DNA of 64,000 bases, from the NCBI RefSeq assembly GCF_018691265.1, contig NW_024881322.1, positions 3,100,001 through 3,164,000 on the forward strand, read 5' to 3'. The DNA comes from Tyto alba (lineage: Eukaryota; Chordata; Aves; Strigiformes; Tytonidae). A program made the position numbers and the translations under genes. Below, piece after piece: positions 23,401 to 37,055 of this stretch; within the stretch, counting starts at the first letter, position 1, and every line of letters begins with the position of its first letter. The notes beneath the pieces were generated by a model. It made no database searches. It had not been told where the DNA came from and saw only the letters and a program-made list of their open reading frames with translations.

Positions 23401-26202
23401 CCAATTTAAATGCTGTGCACCTTATATGGCAGTTATTTTTACTTACTCAAATTCTATGACACTTTTATTTTTTTTCTTCCTGCTCTGTAAGTCCAAAACA
23501 ATAGATGTCTTGGTCTATTGAGGTGACATCACTTGAGTAATTAGGCTGATATTGGAAGTCCACAGTTTGACCTTCTGTGTGTTGCTATGTAGTTCTTAGG
23601 GATATAACTTTTGTTAGATAAAACACAGTTACATGGTTGTTATGAAGAAAAAGATAACTGACAGAAATAGCAGAACTAACTTACACAAAAGTATTTACCC
23701 AGTGACTCGCTAAAACATTGAAACAGCAAAATCTCACAACAGTCCTCCAGCCAGCAAAGCTCAAACAATCTGGAAGATTCTCTCCACCTCATAAAACTCA
23801 TCCACCTCAGCCCAAAGAGGGAACAGCACAACTCTGCCTCTGGGGACACCTGACCTTGGAGGATCTCCGGGGATGTCTGGGACTGAGATCATGCAGTCCA
23901 AACCAGCACGCTTAATGCCCTACCCCTCTAAATCATTGACAACTGTTGCTCAGGTGAGTTGCTAAAGTGGAAGTAAAGACAATCCCATTTCTGTAACTTT
24001 GGAGTACTCTGTGCGTTAATAATCACTCTTTCACAGAGACTATAAATATCCAAACTTCTTCACACAGATCTAATTATCACGTAGTATTTGATGCCTGAGT
24101 TCAGTCCATCCTGACCTAATCCACAATCACAGGAAATGCACTTTGAAACCCAAGTCTCGCTGAGTTTGTATTAGTTCCGATGAGCATGAAAATAAGCAGG
24201 ACTACTGACAGGAAGTTCAGAAAGTCTAGAAAGGACTTCATTATCTGTTACAGCTATTGTAAAACATTAAATAAATAAATGCAAACATTCTTCCTACATA
24301 TGAGATCTCATTAAAAAGAGCTTCAGGAGTCATCACTGCCTCTTCTAGTGTTGTCATGGGGCTGATGTCACAAATTTGGTCTCTCTGGACATACAGGTTT
24401 ATCTTCTTTTAGAGGTGAATGACTTATTGATACTGAAACAGTTTTAAAACCCCTAATTTTGCTCAAAAACTATACACAAACTTGCATTTATAAAAACAGC
24501 AAAAATACCTAGTTACCATAAATTTTGTGAAATAATACATTTTCTGCTTTCAGACTTCAACCTGTATCTAATCACTGCTCAGGAGGGCACCTACTGTAAA
24601 GAACATTTTAGCCTCATTTCTATGTGAAGCAGGTGGTTTCTTCCACCTTCCCTCCTAAACATCTGGTGCTGGCTACATTCAGAGATAAGTTTGCAGAGTA
24701 GATTGATATGAAGTCTAATTTGGTATGGCAAATCCTCTGGGACAAATTCCCTTAGAGTGCAGATGTACCATGACTCTAAAGTCAAAAATGTTGCATAATT
24801 TATATCATTATAGATTTGTCTCAGGCTGGTTGGGTCTAGCTTTTGAGGTTTTGCTGCTGTTCTTTTTCCCCCTTCTAAATAGGACTTTATTGGATTTTAA
24901 ACAAATAAATATACACAAAACTGTGTCTTCTTTAGCATATTAACTCCTGGACACAATTATGAGTTTTCTGTGTAAGGCTACTGAATTCAAACCAGGAAAA
25001 AAAATCCTGTTTCATAAGATGGTCACATTAGCCACCTCAGGAAGTACGATGCTGTTCAATGGGCAGTGATCTCATACATGCAAGTGCCTGTTCTCTAGAC
25101 CTAACAGCACAGTTGTTGCTTCTTCAGCAAGTGCTGCCAGGCCCTACAAACAAAACTAATCGCATTGTCTCCAGCTGTATTACTCAACAGAAGGAACACT
25201 TCATCAGTTAGAATGCTATTGACCACCTGCAGACTGCCCTCACAGTCAGTTATTTTCCTTCCTTCATAAATGCATGCAGAATTTAATTTAAATCAGAAGC
25301 AGTGATTCTTACCTGAAAACAATTTGGGAGCTTGTGACCACAAAGGGAACACAGGGAACCCACAGATGATCCAATAGGTCCTGGGAAAAAAGGGAGAAAT
25401 GAGAGGAATTAATAGCCTTGTCCTCATCCTCCCGTTCTCTGTCTTTTGGGAAGACACCTGTAGACTGTTTGATTTCTTTCCCATTGAGAAGCAATGTATT
25501 TTTACTCATCACTTACCAGAAAAGGTTGTGTTCATGTTAAAAGTAGCAAATACTTTTTTTCCTCCACCGGAACTACAGTCCTGTTTCTCACATAGCATTA
25601 AATAATCTTTTTTCCAGATTTTAACGAAGTACTAATGGTCATACAAACACTCCCTCTGTAGAGCTATGAAAATATTTATATCAGGCAATGATAACACCCC
25701 AAAAAGGCTGTTATACAATGGTAAACTTAAAAAAATTATGAGTTTGCATAGCCAAGCTGGTGACAGACCTCTCATACCTGATAGTAAACCTCCATGAACA
25801 CAATTGCGAGATGTAGATACAATCAACCTACATTTTACTTTTATTTCAGGACTTAAAATGGATTCCTTCATGCATCCTGAACACAGCAAACACCAAGTAT
25901 TCATTACAATCAATAGAGTGTATTATACTGTGACCTCTCAGCTGTAGCAAGATCTTTCACCCAGCAGAAATCATTCTATGTGAAGGGCCCTTGAGCACAA
26001 ATTAAATGAAAGTAGACAGCAATCGAGGGAAATTATAGTCATAACTGCTGTAGAAATGAAGTCAACTCTTTCTCTGCATGATCACAGCAAACAGTGCAGA
26101 TGCTCTTTGCTATCAGCATTGATGCAGGTGCCAAAATTCCTTCCTGCTAAAAGAGTTTTAATAAAATGACTTTATCCTTAAGGGATGTGTCACCAGTATT
26201 AC

Positions 26203-26225
26203 AAAAAAAAAAAAAAAAAAAAAAA
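26203..26225. repeat. Poly-A tract (A23)
   Basis: Uninterrupted run of A on the plus strand. No retroelement body is recognised upstream. Confidence 0.9.
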
Positions 26226-27014
26226 GAAGACAGAAACAAGCCTTGAAAATACCATAGGAGCCCAAGACCCAGTTTGATCTACTAGTGCCATTATAGTACA
26301 AATAAATGTCTAATGACAGACATTACACTTCAGGTGTGAGTGAGAATGCTTTCATTGCCTAAGTGTTGTGTGTGGAGTTGTACAAAACACACTTAAAGGT
26401 CTCCTGCCCCAAGAAGGTTGACAGAATCACACTCTGAGAAACCCAAAACATATACTTATTTTAAAAATTGAATGTTTTTTTTTTTTTATTCTCCAACTGT
26501 TTCTTCAGCATAGATTTTACAGTATATCTTTTTTTTCTCTACAAAGCTTACAACAGCAAGTGATAGATCCTACAAAGTAGTAAATCATCAGAATCCAAGC
26601 TAGCTTGACAGTAGCCAAAAAGCTGAGAATACATAATGGAATCTGCTTGCCAACAGCCACCAATTGAAAATACAAAATATTACTACTTAGGACCATATTT
26701 ATCAGAGAGAACTCACTAACTGGTATAATGTACTACAGTCAATACAGGATCATAGAAAGGGCAGAGATATTGTTCTTCTGAGCATAGACACCAACTTCAG
26801 GGATTTAAGCCTTTAAACAGAAGATTGGGTTTAGCAGAGATTTTGAGCTCTCTAGGTGAATAAATGGGCCTTTCATGGAGGTAGAAACCTCTGAGTTTCG
26901 TAAATAAATGAATGCAAAACCCACAATTCCCTTTTAGGACTCAAACACCTTAAATGTAGATCACTGAAGGAGCAACAGGCCACTTTATTTCAAAGACACC
27001 GGGAAATAAGGAGG

Positions 27015-27036
27015 AAAAAAAAAAAAAAAAAAAAAA
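27015..27036. repeat. Poly-A tract (A22)
   Basis: Run of A followed by ccaaacaaaaaacc. Simple repeat. Confidence 0.9.
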
Positions 27037-30000
27037 CCAAACAAAAAACCTTTAGGAAATGCTAGTCAAAAACTACTGAAGGATACTTCCTCTTTAAAAA
27101 TATGCCTCACAAACATAACAACTAAATTAATCCTCCTTAAAGGCTAACTCCTAGTACATGTTAAATATTAATTTACAGTGCTGACTTCTCAAAGAGAAAA
27201 AGGAAAATAAAACCAAAACATTTTTTCTTAATTGAACTGCTTTCAGGAAACATATCCATTTCCATCAATAGCAAACAGCATGCTCTGGGGACCAAGACAG
27301 ACAGATGAGAGGCAAATAGTGAGAAGTCTGAACTGATCACCTCTAACATGTCTTTTGGATTCCCTTCTCCTTCCATTCTGAAACTGATACAAGCTGAGAA
27401 ATGGGAGGAAATATCAGAGGAAGGGAAACATCTCTTTTCCCCGTGAAAAAAAACAATGCATAAACATACTATCTTTTTTATTTTTGGCCTCAGCTCTTTA
27501 TTGAGAGAGCAAATATTTGCATATTTTTTTCCCAACTAAAGATTTTTGAAAAATGCATGGAAAGTCAAATTACTATTTGTTGTAGTCCTGGCTGAGTCCC
27601 TTTCATAGACAATCGTGAATCTACTGTAATTGGACCCAACTGTTGCATCCCACACATTTCCAAACATGGCAAGATTTCAAATACCATCTTTAATCTGGGT
27701 CACTCCAGCAAATTTCTGGATATAGGAATCCTCTCTGAAGCCCTCTGCAAGGGGTCCTTTAGTCCAGCTGCCCTGGGCCTGGGACCAGTGGTAAACCTCA
27801 ACTCTGCTATTAGGCACATTTTCCCAGAATTGTACCTAGTTGTAGCTGTTCTGGTTCACGTTCAAAAAAAATAAATCAGACATTCAAAAGAATTTCTTAC
27901 AAACATGTATTTTAAATTTTAGCTAGTGCTAGAGTATTGCAATGTTTGCAAAAAAATACAAATACTTGAAAAAGGTCTCCCTTTGAAGCACTGGATTTGA
28001 TCTGTGTCCTTGAGTAAGGACACTCCACTTACCCCCCAGCTCCTTCAGCTATCTTCTTTTTCCAGAAGTAGGTTGGACATACCGCCTTTTCTTTTATGGA
28101 TGTCTCCTTTATGGTATCAGAGCACTATCATTTTTCTTCTTCCTCTACTTGAAATTTTCCTATCTCTGTCTCCTGCCTCCCCTTCTTTATTGACAGCTGA
28201 ACAGGGAACACACGAAATCAGTGATTCTGCTGGTAGAAACCCTTTTATTCTACCACAGTGGAAATGTTTGCCGAGACCTTGATTGGCCCCTCTCTGCTTC
28301 CCAGATGCATTCAGCACTACTACAAAATGGATATTATTCTCTACATTGAAGGTTACAGTCCTAAATGATGCTCATGAAACAAAGAAGAATTCTTGTCCTG
28401 ACAGGGGCATATTCCCCACACTGTCTCACAATTGCTCCTATCTTTATGTACCAGAGAATCAACAGACACAGCTGAAGGAGAGCTACTCTAGCAGAGTATA
28501 AATAGCCTCCCCCAGTAGAGCCCAGGCCATGTGTTACACTAACGTGGCTAGGCTGTGTCCAATCCTCATTTTAGCTATCTGTGGATCACCTGGGTGGTGC
28601 TGCCCTAGGGGCTTCTGACCATCAAACTACTGCCCCTCTTCGCTTTTGCTAATCGGCATTTATGGGAGCAGAATGTGCTTTGGATGCAATTAAAGAAGCA
28701 TCTCTACCTATGGGCTTGCAACTGAAAACAATCATTTTGTGCTAATGTTTCATTATGAAGGGCATTGTCGCATATAATAATTCATCAGTACAAAAATATA
28801 AACATGAAATTAAGGCATAAGTAGCCTCTAATGTAATGGTCCATGAAACAGATAACTTCACAAGATACTGTTAAGGGTTTTCAGGCTAGAGAACACAGAT
28901 ACTCCTTCTTAAAACAAGAATTCAATACTTATCCCTGGGCTCTTCATTTATCAATTTCTGTCAGAAATCCCAGCATAGCTGTGATGTGGGTACAGCCTAA
29001 TTCTGAAACATCTTGTAAACTGAACCTTGTCGCAAGCTGAGCCCTCCAGATCAGGTAGTGAGGTCAACTCACGAACATGCCAGCCCCCAGCTATACAATC
29101 AATCACGAAGTCAGGATTTCAGGCTGTGTGTATTTTAAAGTGTATTTTAAATAAAACAACATTGAAACTCTCTTAGCCGCCTGACCTGTTGGTGCTAATA
29201 ATAAACAGATCTACTCAGCCAAACACTGTTGACACAGAGTGATCCATTTAAATTAAAATAACCCTTTCTTCCTCTTCTCATCTGTTACCACATAATAAAT
29301 CAGCTTGTAGGACATAAACCAAGGAGCAAGTCAGAAACAATTAGGGAAGGTTTTGTGCGTGCTCAGAGGTGGACACACATGAGAACTGAGAATAACATTC
29401 TGAAAGGTTGATCGTATCACAACTCAGGAAACCTGTAATCTTAACATTGTGACTTCTTTTCCCTTCCTACTAATGAATCGGCTTCTTAAGATTAAGAATT
29501 GTATCTTTCTTTATGAGTTACATTGAAAATTTTTGCATCCTTCATGTATTACCTCCTCAGCCATACCTTGTCATTAGCTCCTTTCTGATTGTTCAATATT
29601 TGCACCGATTGCCTCCATTCCTTGCTGCTGACTCTCACGACTCTTGCCATTAATTTGTTGCCTAAAGAAATCATTCTGGAAACCTTCTGAAGTAACTCAC
29701 TTGCTCAGTGCATAAAATTAGGCACTTCTACAATTAAGGATGCAGCTTCATCAAACAGCCAAGTTCTAAACAGAATTACTTGAGTCTTGATTTGATGCCT
29801 TTAGGCACTACGTTGTCATGTAAAGGAATCATTAATAAAGCAAGTATAATTTGTACACCTAGAACATTTCACTCTTTAGTGGGGAAAAAAAGCATACCAA
29901 ACTATTTGAGCCAAATTCCCAAGAATCCCTGGGAAAAAGGCCAAGTAGCAAAAAATTCATTTCAGCACAAGACCAAAGAAAGCAAAGTAGAAGAGCTTTT

Positions 30001-30983
30001 TGATATTATTCTCTAGACAACTGTTGACCTACAGCAAAACAAATTATAACCACTTCTAATCAGATTTCTGACTTTTTCAGTCTTAGTTTTCCTTTATGCA
30101 GATATAAGGAGTTGATGGAATACTGGATTACTTACTATCCCACAATTTCCGAAAGAATAAGAAAGCATTATTTTCACACACAATCAACAAAGGAAAATTA
30201 TCTGGGAATAAACATTCTTCACCTCAGGACAGGAGAAATCTCACTCTACCTTCCCCATACTAGAATTAGTAAATTGCTTCAGCACCTGAGAAGCTTTGTT
30301 AGCTAACTGCTAAAGGGCAGTTTGCAATTTGCCTAATTGGAGTACAAACTTATTAAGCAGCTTCCTTATATTATCTATAATGTTAACAGGCTACCAAGTA
30401 AGTGCACTAATGTGTCAAGTACATGTAATGTACAGTAATGTGTCAGAGGGAGAGAAATTACATATATTTATGTATTAATATATTTTCACCTCAAGAATTT
30501 GTTGATAGGATCCTGTTAATATGTCAACATTTTGACTTAGAATGAGTTTCAGCCTCTTCTCTCTCCTGAAACAGTGGGCTGTTTCTGGGGAATAGGAAGA
30601 ACAGGCCTATAAAATTCCTTCCAGGCTGAACAGCAAAAACAGCAGCTGCAGGAGATATGAGTGGCTTTTTGGCAGAAAGGCATCCTGTCACGCATCAGAC
30701 CCACACTCATTAATACTAGTGAGCATTGCTGCAGTCAGAATTAATTACTATGCACAGGACTCAAGGATATTTTAGCCTCAAACAATGAGAAGACATATGT
30801 ATTTTAACATTAGAAGTAATGGTGGCATCAGCTTAGCTGCACTCTTAATTCTTTCGAACAGAATGCAGAACAAACCCCATGCAGAATGCCCTCCTGTTAG
30901 CCTAGTTGAAGACTTCCAAAATATTAAATAGAAAATATAACACAGTCTTGAAATGGGATAAAATAAAGAAAATCCTTATGTGG

Positions 30984-31005
30984 AAAAAAAAAAAAAAAAA
31001 AAAAA
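30984..31005. repeat. Poly-A tract (A22)
   Basis: Run of A followed by ccaaac, as in the tract at 27015-27036. Confidence 0.9.
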
Positions 31006-31159
31006 CCAAACTATTTGGACTTACTTCTGCACAGTACTGAGCACATGCTGAACACTAAGCATCAAGCGTTACTAAACAGTAAGAGGTCTCATTACCATTC
31101 AAGTAGCTGCTAACAGAATCAGGCCTTTTAGGAGGAGATAGGAGCTACAGAAAAGGTCA

Positions 31160-31300
31160 TAGCAGCATTTTTCATTAGTACATCTCAAAGCACCACATGA
31201 AAGAGTCTGGTATCATTATGCCCATTTTACGGATAAGGAAATTGAGGCAAAGCACTGTGAAGTACCTTCATGAAGACTTGACAAGCTACTATTATATCTA
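31160..31300 (+). mobile_element. MIR-like ancient SINE fragment
   Basis: tatcattatgcccattttac followed by ggataaggaaattgaggc matches the conserved 3' part of MIR-family SINEs (cattttacagatgaggaaactgaggc). The upstream words cattagtacatctcaaagca fit amniote MIR relatives, which carry a similar tctcaaagcactt block. MIRs are tRNA-derived SINEs that predate the split of mammals and birds. This copy is strongly diverged and inactive. Confidence 0.6.
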
Positions 31301-31448
31301 AAAATAGAATCCAGTTCTCTTAAATCCTCATCTACCATAGTCACAAGCTTCCCAGGAGAAAAAGGAGACAGTTGTTCTTGGACAATGATAAAGACCTGAC
31401 TTTTCAAAGGTGCATCCAGCAATGGAGACAAACACTTGAAGCCTACAG

Positions 31449-31468
31449 AAAAAAAAAAAAAAAAAAAA
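31449..31468. repeat. Poly-A tract (A20)
   Basis: Run of A about 150 bp beyond the MIR-like fragment, too far away to be its direct tail. Confidence 0.9.
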
Positions 31469-34218
31469 CACATGTCTTTTTTTCCCTTCTTATAACCCAC
31501 ACAATCACCAGATCAATAAACTGCTTGGATTGCTAAAACCACATTTCTTGGCCTGGTTTCAGATGGCATCCCAGACAAACAAATCCAACTGCCCCCAAAG
31601 TGTTGGTCTGAACTGAGCAGGATTCCCTTCAGGCAGAAAAGCCACGTGCACAGGACAAGTTACAGGATCAAGATATAATAGCATGCTGAATTATTAATTT
31701 TAAAATGTTTAAAATTGCAACATCCCTTTAAATATAAACTATTTCCTACATAGTCTTGACAGTACTCTCATTAAATACTAATAGATGGTTCTGTAATAAA
31801 CAGAAGCTTAAAAATGAATCAAGTTTATATACCTTGGGATTTCATGAGTAACAGTGTTTTCCAACATAGGAGTGTGGAGAATCTTTTTTTATGATGCATT
31901 GATATCTCCTTCTTGGCACTGAATAACACTTCATAATATCTTACATTATAATTTTATTTATTTTGTACCAAAACTTGTAGTTGTTCTATAAGTTTCAAAT
32001 GTTAATTGTATAGTTGTCCTTTATGAGGATACAAGAAAGTCTCTTCAGATTCACCCTTTTTTATACATGCAGAGCAATCACTCCCTTGTGTGCCATAATG
32101 ATGACAAACCAGTTATTTTTTCTTCTCAGCTAAAAGTGATATACCACTCTCCTCATTAGAAATGTAAATATTTGGACTAAAGAACTGTAACCAGGCAATG
32201 TTTTCAGAAGGCCTTGTTACTCATGACCTCCTGTCTGAACCTTCTCTATGTATGCACATCATAATCTATCTCAAGCAAAGCTGCTGGTAATGCTGAGGTA
32301 ACAGTTAATGAAGTATGTTTTTCTAAGACAAGACACTGAAATCCTTCAGTCAAAGGAACCATGCAATTTCAAATACTATTACATTCGAAATCACTGTTGT
32401 CAGCTACTATAATAATATAGATTGCATTAACACAGGCTGCAGGCCTATCAATGCAAACAAACTTGAATTCCAGAGGAATCCTAAAATGAGATTCTGGTGT
32501 TGGGACAGAGGGAGGTGACCCAGCCATTAAAAAATGCAGCATTGTCTCAGCTTTTTTTCTTTGCAACAAAACCTTGGAGCCATACTATGGGGTACATCTC
32601 AATTCTGACACAAAAAAAAATAAAGAAGTCAACAACTGTTTATCACTGCTATTCACACAGTTCCAAGCTCATCATAGACACTTGCTAGGGAAACCACATG
32701 TTGTCTGCATATTTGTGGTATTCAAGCTGGAGATAATAGCAGGGCAGAATAAAAGGTTTTACATGAGTTTTCTATTTGAAAATACCAAGGGAAAGAAAAC
32801 AAGATGAGAACCAAGCTATTTACTAAGGTACAAAAAGATGTGTATAGAGATCCATTTTTAGCAATAAGGTAAGCTACTAACACTGGTCATGTAAAAAAGC
32901 AGACAAGCATACCATGTAAACTCTGCAGTTTAGTGGCAATGTTGGGTTTAATATAACAGTTACTAATTACCTGATTTAATTATTAGTAGTTGCCTTGCAT
33001 GCAGGGCTACAGCACAAACATAAATCGGAAAAATTAATTTCTTCTTTCATTACATCTTCAGGTTTTAGTTCTGCCTACTCTGAGGTTTTACACAACGGTG
33101 ACTCAAGTGTTATTATTTCTACCTATTGAAATATCAGGATCAAATTACTTATTCTATTTGCTCAGCTAGATTTTAAAAACTGGCAAAAGATGATTTTAAT
33201 AGTAACTGTCAAATTAGTTACATCAGTGCAAACCCCTAGAGGAATGTGCATACACACAAATTACTGTGATGTAAAGCAATGTATGTATTTACAGATACAG
33301 TAGACTGACAGAAGGATTAAAACAGTGTGGCTTAATTTGGTTATGTGCACGTCAATATAAGAAAATAGCTTCTCTTTATTTTAGAATAGTATCTTAAAGG
33401 GATTTACTCAGGTACACAAAATAAGCTGTCTGGAAACTCTCAGAAATTTCCACATAGACAAATGACCATAAGGAAACGGGCTACTGTGTATCAGCTGATC
33501 CACAGCCACCATCCATGTCAGTTTTCTCAGCCTGTAACAAATAGTGAGATAACCAAAGTTAGCTTAGTCATATTTCCATGAAGCCTAAACTAATTCAAAT
33601 AATTTCTCATGTCTTGGACAGATGCACAGTCACTGTAGATCAGCTGATATGAAATATCTTGTCAAGGGACTGCATTGGATGAGGAATGTGAGAACAGAGT
33701 AAAACTGGTCTGACTTCTGCACAAGAAAAATAATTAAATGTTCAAACTAAAATGGGATAAACTGCATATTGTTCCAGTTGCTGCATTTTTCAGGGAACTA
33801 TGCTGGCCTAAATTAACTGGTACTGGTGCCAATTTTCTTTACCTAGATGGAAAATTACAGAGCCATCTATAAAATGTAGCGCTAGTTTAACTAAGTGTGC
33901 ATTTAAAATGACTCAATGTAACTCAGTTCAAACCACTACATTTAAAGTAGGGAGTATTTAATTTGCCTTAAATTGATTAGGAATGGGTGTAAATTAAACT
34001 AATGTAATGTTATCAGAATGCTGGATAAGAATACCACAAATATGCAGACTTTTTCACTTGTAAAGTTGTTTAAAAATACTTTCCAACCTTCTCATCAGAT
34101 AGGCCAAAATTAATACTGGTAAAGGTAGTAGAAGGTCCAATTAAGATCTTCATTTGTTGCCAAGAAGTTCTCAGTCTCGGTAGTCTTTTGTACCTGCAAA
34201 TGACCCAAAGGTGGAAAA

Positions 34219-34324
34219 ATTTGCATATGCAAGGTTATTATAAATATCTGATTTATTCCTGGCTGAAATTTAATCCTACCTGAAGAAATATTGTTAGGTA
34301 ACCCAGAAAGAGTTAATTATTATC
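34219..34324. promoter_or_regulatory. Third octamer palindrome plus HNF1-like site
   Basis: atttgcatatgcaa at 34219-34232 repeats the palindrome of 5570 and 7027. At 34312-34324, gttaattattatc matches the HNF1 consensus (GTTAATNATTAAC) at all fixed positions but one. The surrounding 200 bp are low in simple repeats and rich in TAAT cores. Enhancer function is inference only. Confidence 0.3.
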
Positions 34325-37034
34325 CTTGGAAGAAATTAAATATTTCTACAGCTTTAGCAATCCAGATTAAAAATGTAAAACCTCTTGCTCCTCAGACTCA
34401 ATGACTACAGCTAATTACACTGAATCATAATGTTCCCTTAAAACCAATACGTATTAAAATAAGTGCATTTAAAAGACTAGGAAAAAACAACATAAAGAAA
34501 AAGTAATGAAATTAGTAAATTCTTCATGATTCTGCAAATCAGTATCAAAGGGTTTACTGTCATCTTCTTTTAACATCAAACTGTATGAAAGAATTTCTCT
34601 ATGTGCTTTGAAGCAGGAACATCTCAAAAGAGATTTACCAGGTATATTGCTTTGGTTGGAAGTGCCAAAATATACAGAAAAAATATTACTGTCCAAGATG
34701 TCCAATTTGATTTCTAAATAAAAGAAGTAATAGCCTGAGTTTCATCCATTACAGGAATCCCCACGGTTTGGGAATCACTCACACTAAAATGACAGAGCAA
34801 AACATCTCAGCACACACAGGAATAAACAAGGCCTTGGTCCAGGAAACTGCTCCCTGCTGAGACTACTTGAGATCAATTAGATTTGGGAATGACATGGGAC
34901 ATGGTTTATTCGGAGCAGTTTGCAAGGCTGAGGTAAAAAATCTAAAAGAAAACTTTAACAGAAATTCCTCTCACTGCAGCAAAAAGCCTCTTCTTCATTT
35001 TTTCAATGTTCTATTTTTATTGTTCCTTCTATATCTTATTGTAATATATTAGGAAGGTCAAGGTTTATTTTATTCTTAACATTTTTTATTAGTACAAAGG
35101 GATATTATCAATTTTTAAAAAACATTTTAAACAAATAGTTTCACATATAGGACTAATATTCAGTGATGACTTCTTAGGTGACCAAAATGTTTCCAAAGGG
35201 CTAAGAAATTTTAGGGGGAGGTATTCCCCAAAAATCAGCTCACAAATCCCTCTTCTCATCAAGAGAAGAACTTCCAGATACCTTCTATTTTCATTTAAAA
35301 GTTTCTCAGCTCACCTTTGTGGGTATAGATGGTGTAAATGGGTGATTATGGAGAAAGGTCATTCTGAGCTGTTGTGATTCAAGTGCTGGCACAGGTTCTA
35401 AAATAAAGCAACATTGTCAGTGCTGTGATAAGGGCTGATCCTCCAACACTTCTGGATTAGCTGCTATTGAAACTGTTGCTGATGTACAGTGTTATTCTCA
35501 GAAATTCATACTAACCTTGGAAAATTTGCAGAGAAAATTGAGAACTGTCCCACTGTACTTAAAAATGCCCTGTATACCTATAGTTTCAATCCATTATCTT
35601 AATAAAACTTAATTTAGTCCAAAAAAAAAAAATCCAATTCACCATAGAGCTTGTATGCTTTTCCTATTTTCACTGCATTAAGTGAAACACAAAAGACAGA
35701 CACTTATCCCAGCAGGGAATAGCACTGAGATATTTCATGGCTTTTTAAAGTTTTAAATCAAAGGAGACCATCAGATCATCCCATCCATTTCAGGTCCATC
35801 ATAATCTATTATGTTTCATCTAGTCACCACCACACTGAGCCTCCACTAACTTGTGTTTGTTGAATATCTGTCTATCAAAGCAGACACCTGGGGATTTTGC
35901 TTCATGCAATACTGGTTAAACTGTGGTCTCTGTGGCCCCTGCTGCAGCTGCAAATGAATCCCGGGCAAAAAAAACGGCAGTTTTGTGTGGCACTCTCTGC
36001 CAGGGCACGTCACACACAGTGTAACTCCTTGTGCTTACACGTGAAGACAAGGCTGGTGTAAGGACGCTCAGCTCCTTCCCAGTTCGTGGCACTTGAGGAC
36101 TCTGACAGTAGGAGTAGTAGGTATGTTACAGCAGAATGATAAAATCTGAAAAAACAGGTATTCCCCCTCCCGTACAGGCTGGTGCAGATGCCATTCTAAG
36201 TGCTGGCCATCAGACTCTTTCCTGAAAGACAGGTTGGAGGTATTCCAGGACTATCGGTCCAAAAATGACTGGAGGACTGATCAGGCAGGAATAACTACAG
36301 AACAGTTTTTCACAGAAATCAGAGGGTTCCTTCACTTCACACCTATGCAGATCTTTGAAACTAAGTAAAGACATTTATCCGTACTATAGCTCCAGCACAA
36401 CTGAGACTAGCAGTTGGCTTCAGGTAAATGTCGCAATACTTCACTGTCTCCTCTTCCTCTGTCATTCGACCCATAACTTCGATAGTGCGCTTCCTTAATT
36501 TTGAACTTTCCTGCATCACTGACATGACTACAGCCTGGATTAGGGCGTATATTAACATACTTGAAGGCCTTTGAAGACAGTTGCTACCCTTTCTCAAACT
36601 GTTTAGCAAATGATGTAATCATGACCAGCATGACAACACAGGTAGGTCCATGCAGAGGTCGATTATGTTCACCAAGAGCAGGTGTGAAAATGGATCAGCA
36701 CGATCATGGCTGTCAAAAACAAAGTCATTCAAAGAATTTCTGAAGACGTTGGAAGGAATTTAATGAAGAGATGTAGTCACTCCATCTTTATATTCCTAAA
36801 TGAGAATGTGAGGAGACACAGCAGGGACATACTTGTCAAGTGTGAAAGAAGTGAATCCCCCACAGGGCCCAAGGAATGGAGAAGCTCTGATGCTGAATTA
36901 AAGAGAAGGAAAAGCACAGATGTCCAGATAAAGAGTCCCACGTGATTCCTTCAACCAAGTGCAGTCAAGTTGTGTTATGCCGCAGAGAAAAAAGGAGAAC
37001 TGCTATTAAGTCTTTGAGTAGTGAGATAGAAAAG

Positions 37035-37055
37035 AAAAAAAAAAAAAAAAAAAAA
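37035..37055. repeat. Poly-A tract (A21)
   Basis: Run of A on the plus strand, preceded by agataga and aaag. Confidence 0.9.

Larger units (their letters stand above)
15028..31150. other. Long stretch of unique non-coding DNA
   Basis: No gene, LINE or LTR is recognised. It contains poly-A tracts, a (GA)10 microsatellite, a T-rich GTTTT tract at 23.36 kb and short AT-rich inverted and direct repeats near 22.6 kb. Exon-like splice pairs occur at 16297-16325, and a lone consensus donor at 23951-23959. Stretches such as 28540-28800 are complex unique sequence rich in TAAT words and would be worth a conservation check. All open frames are short and without recognisable domains. Confidence 0.55.
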
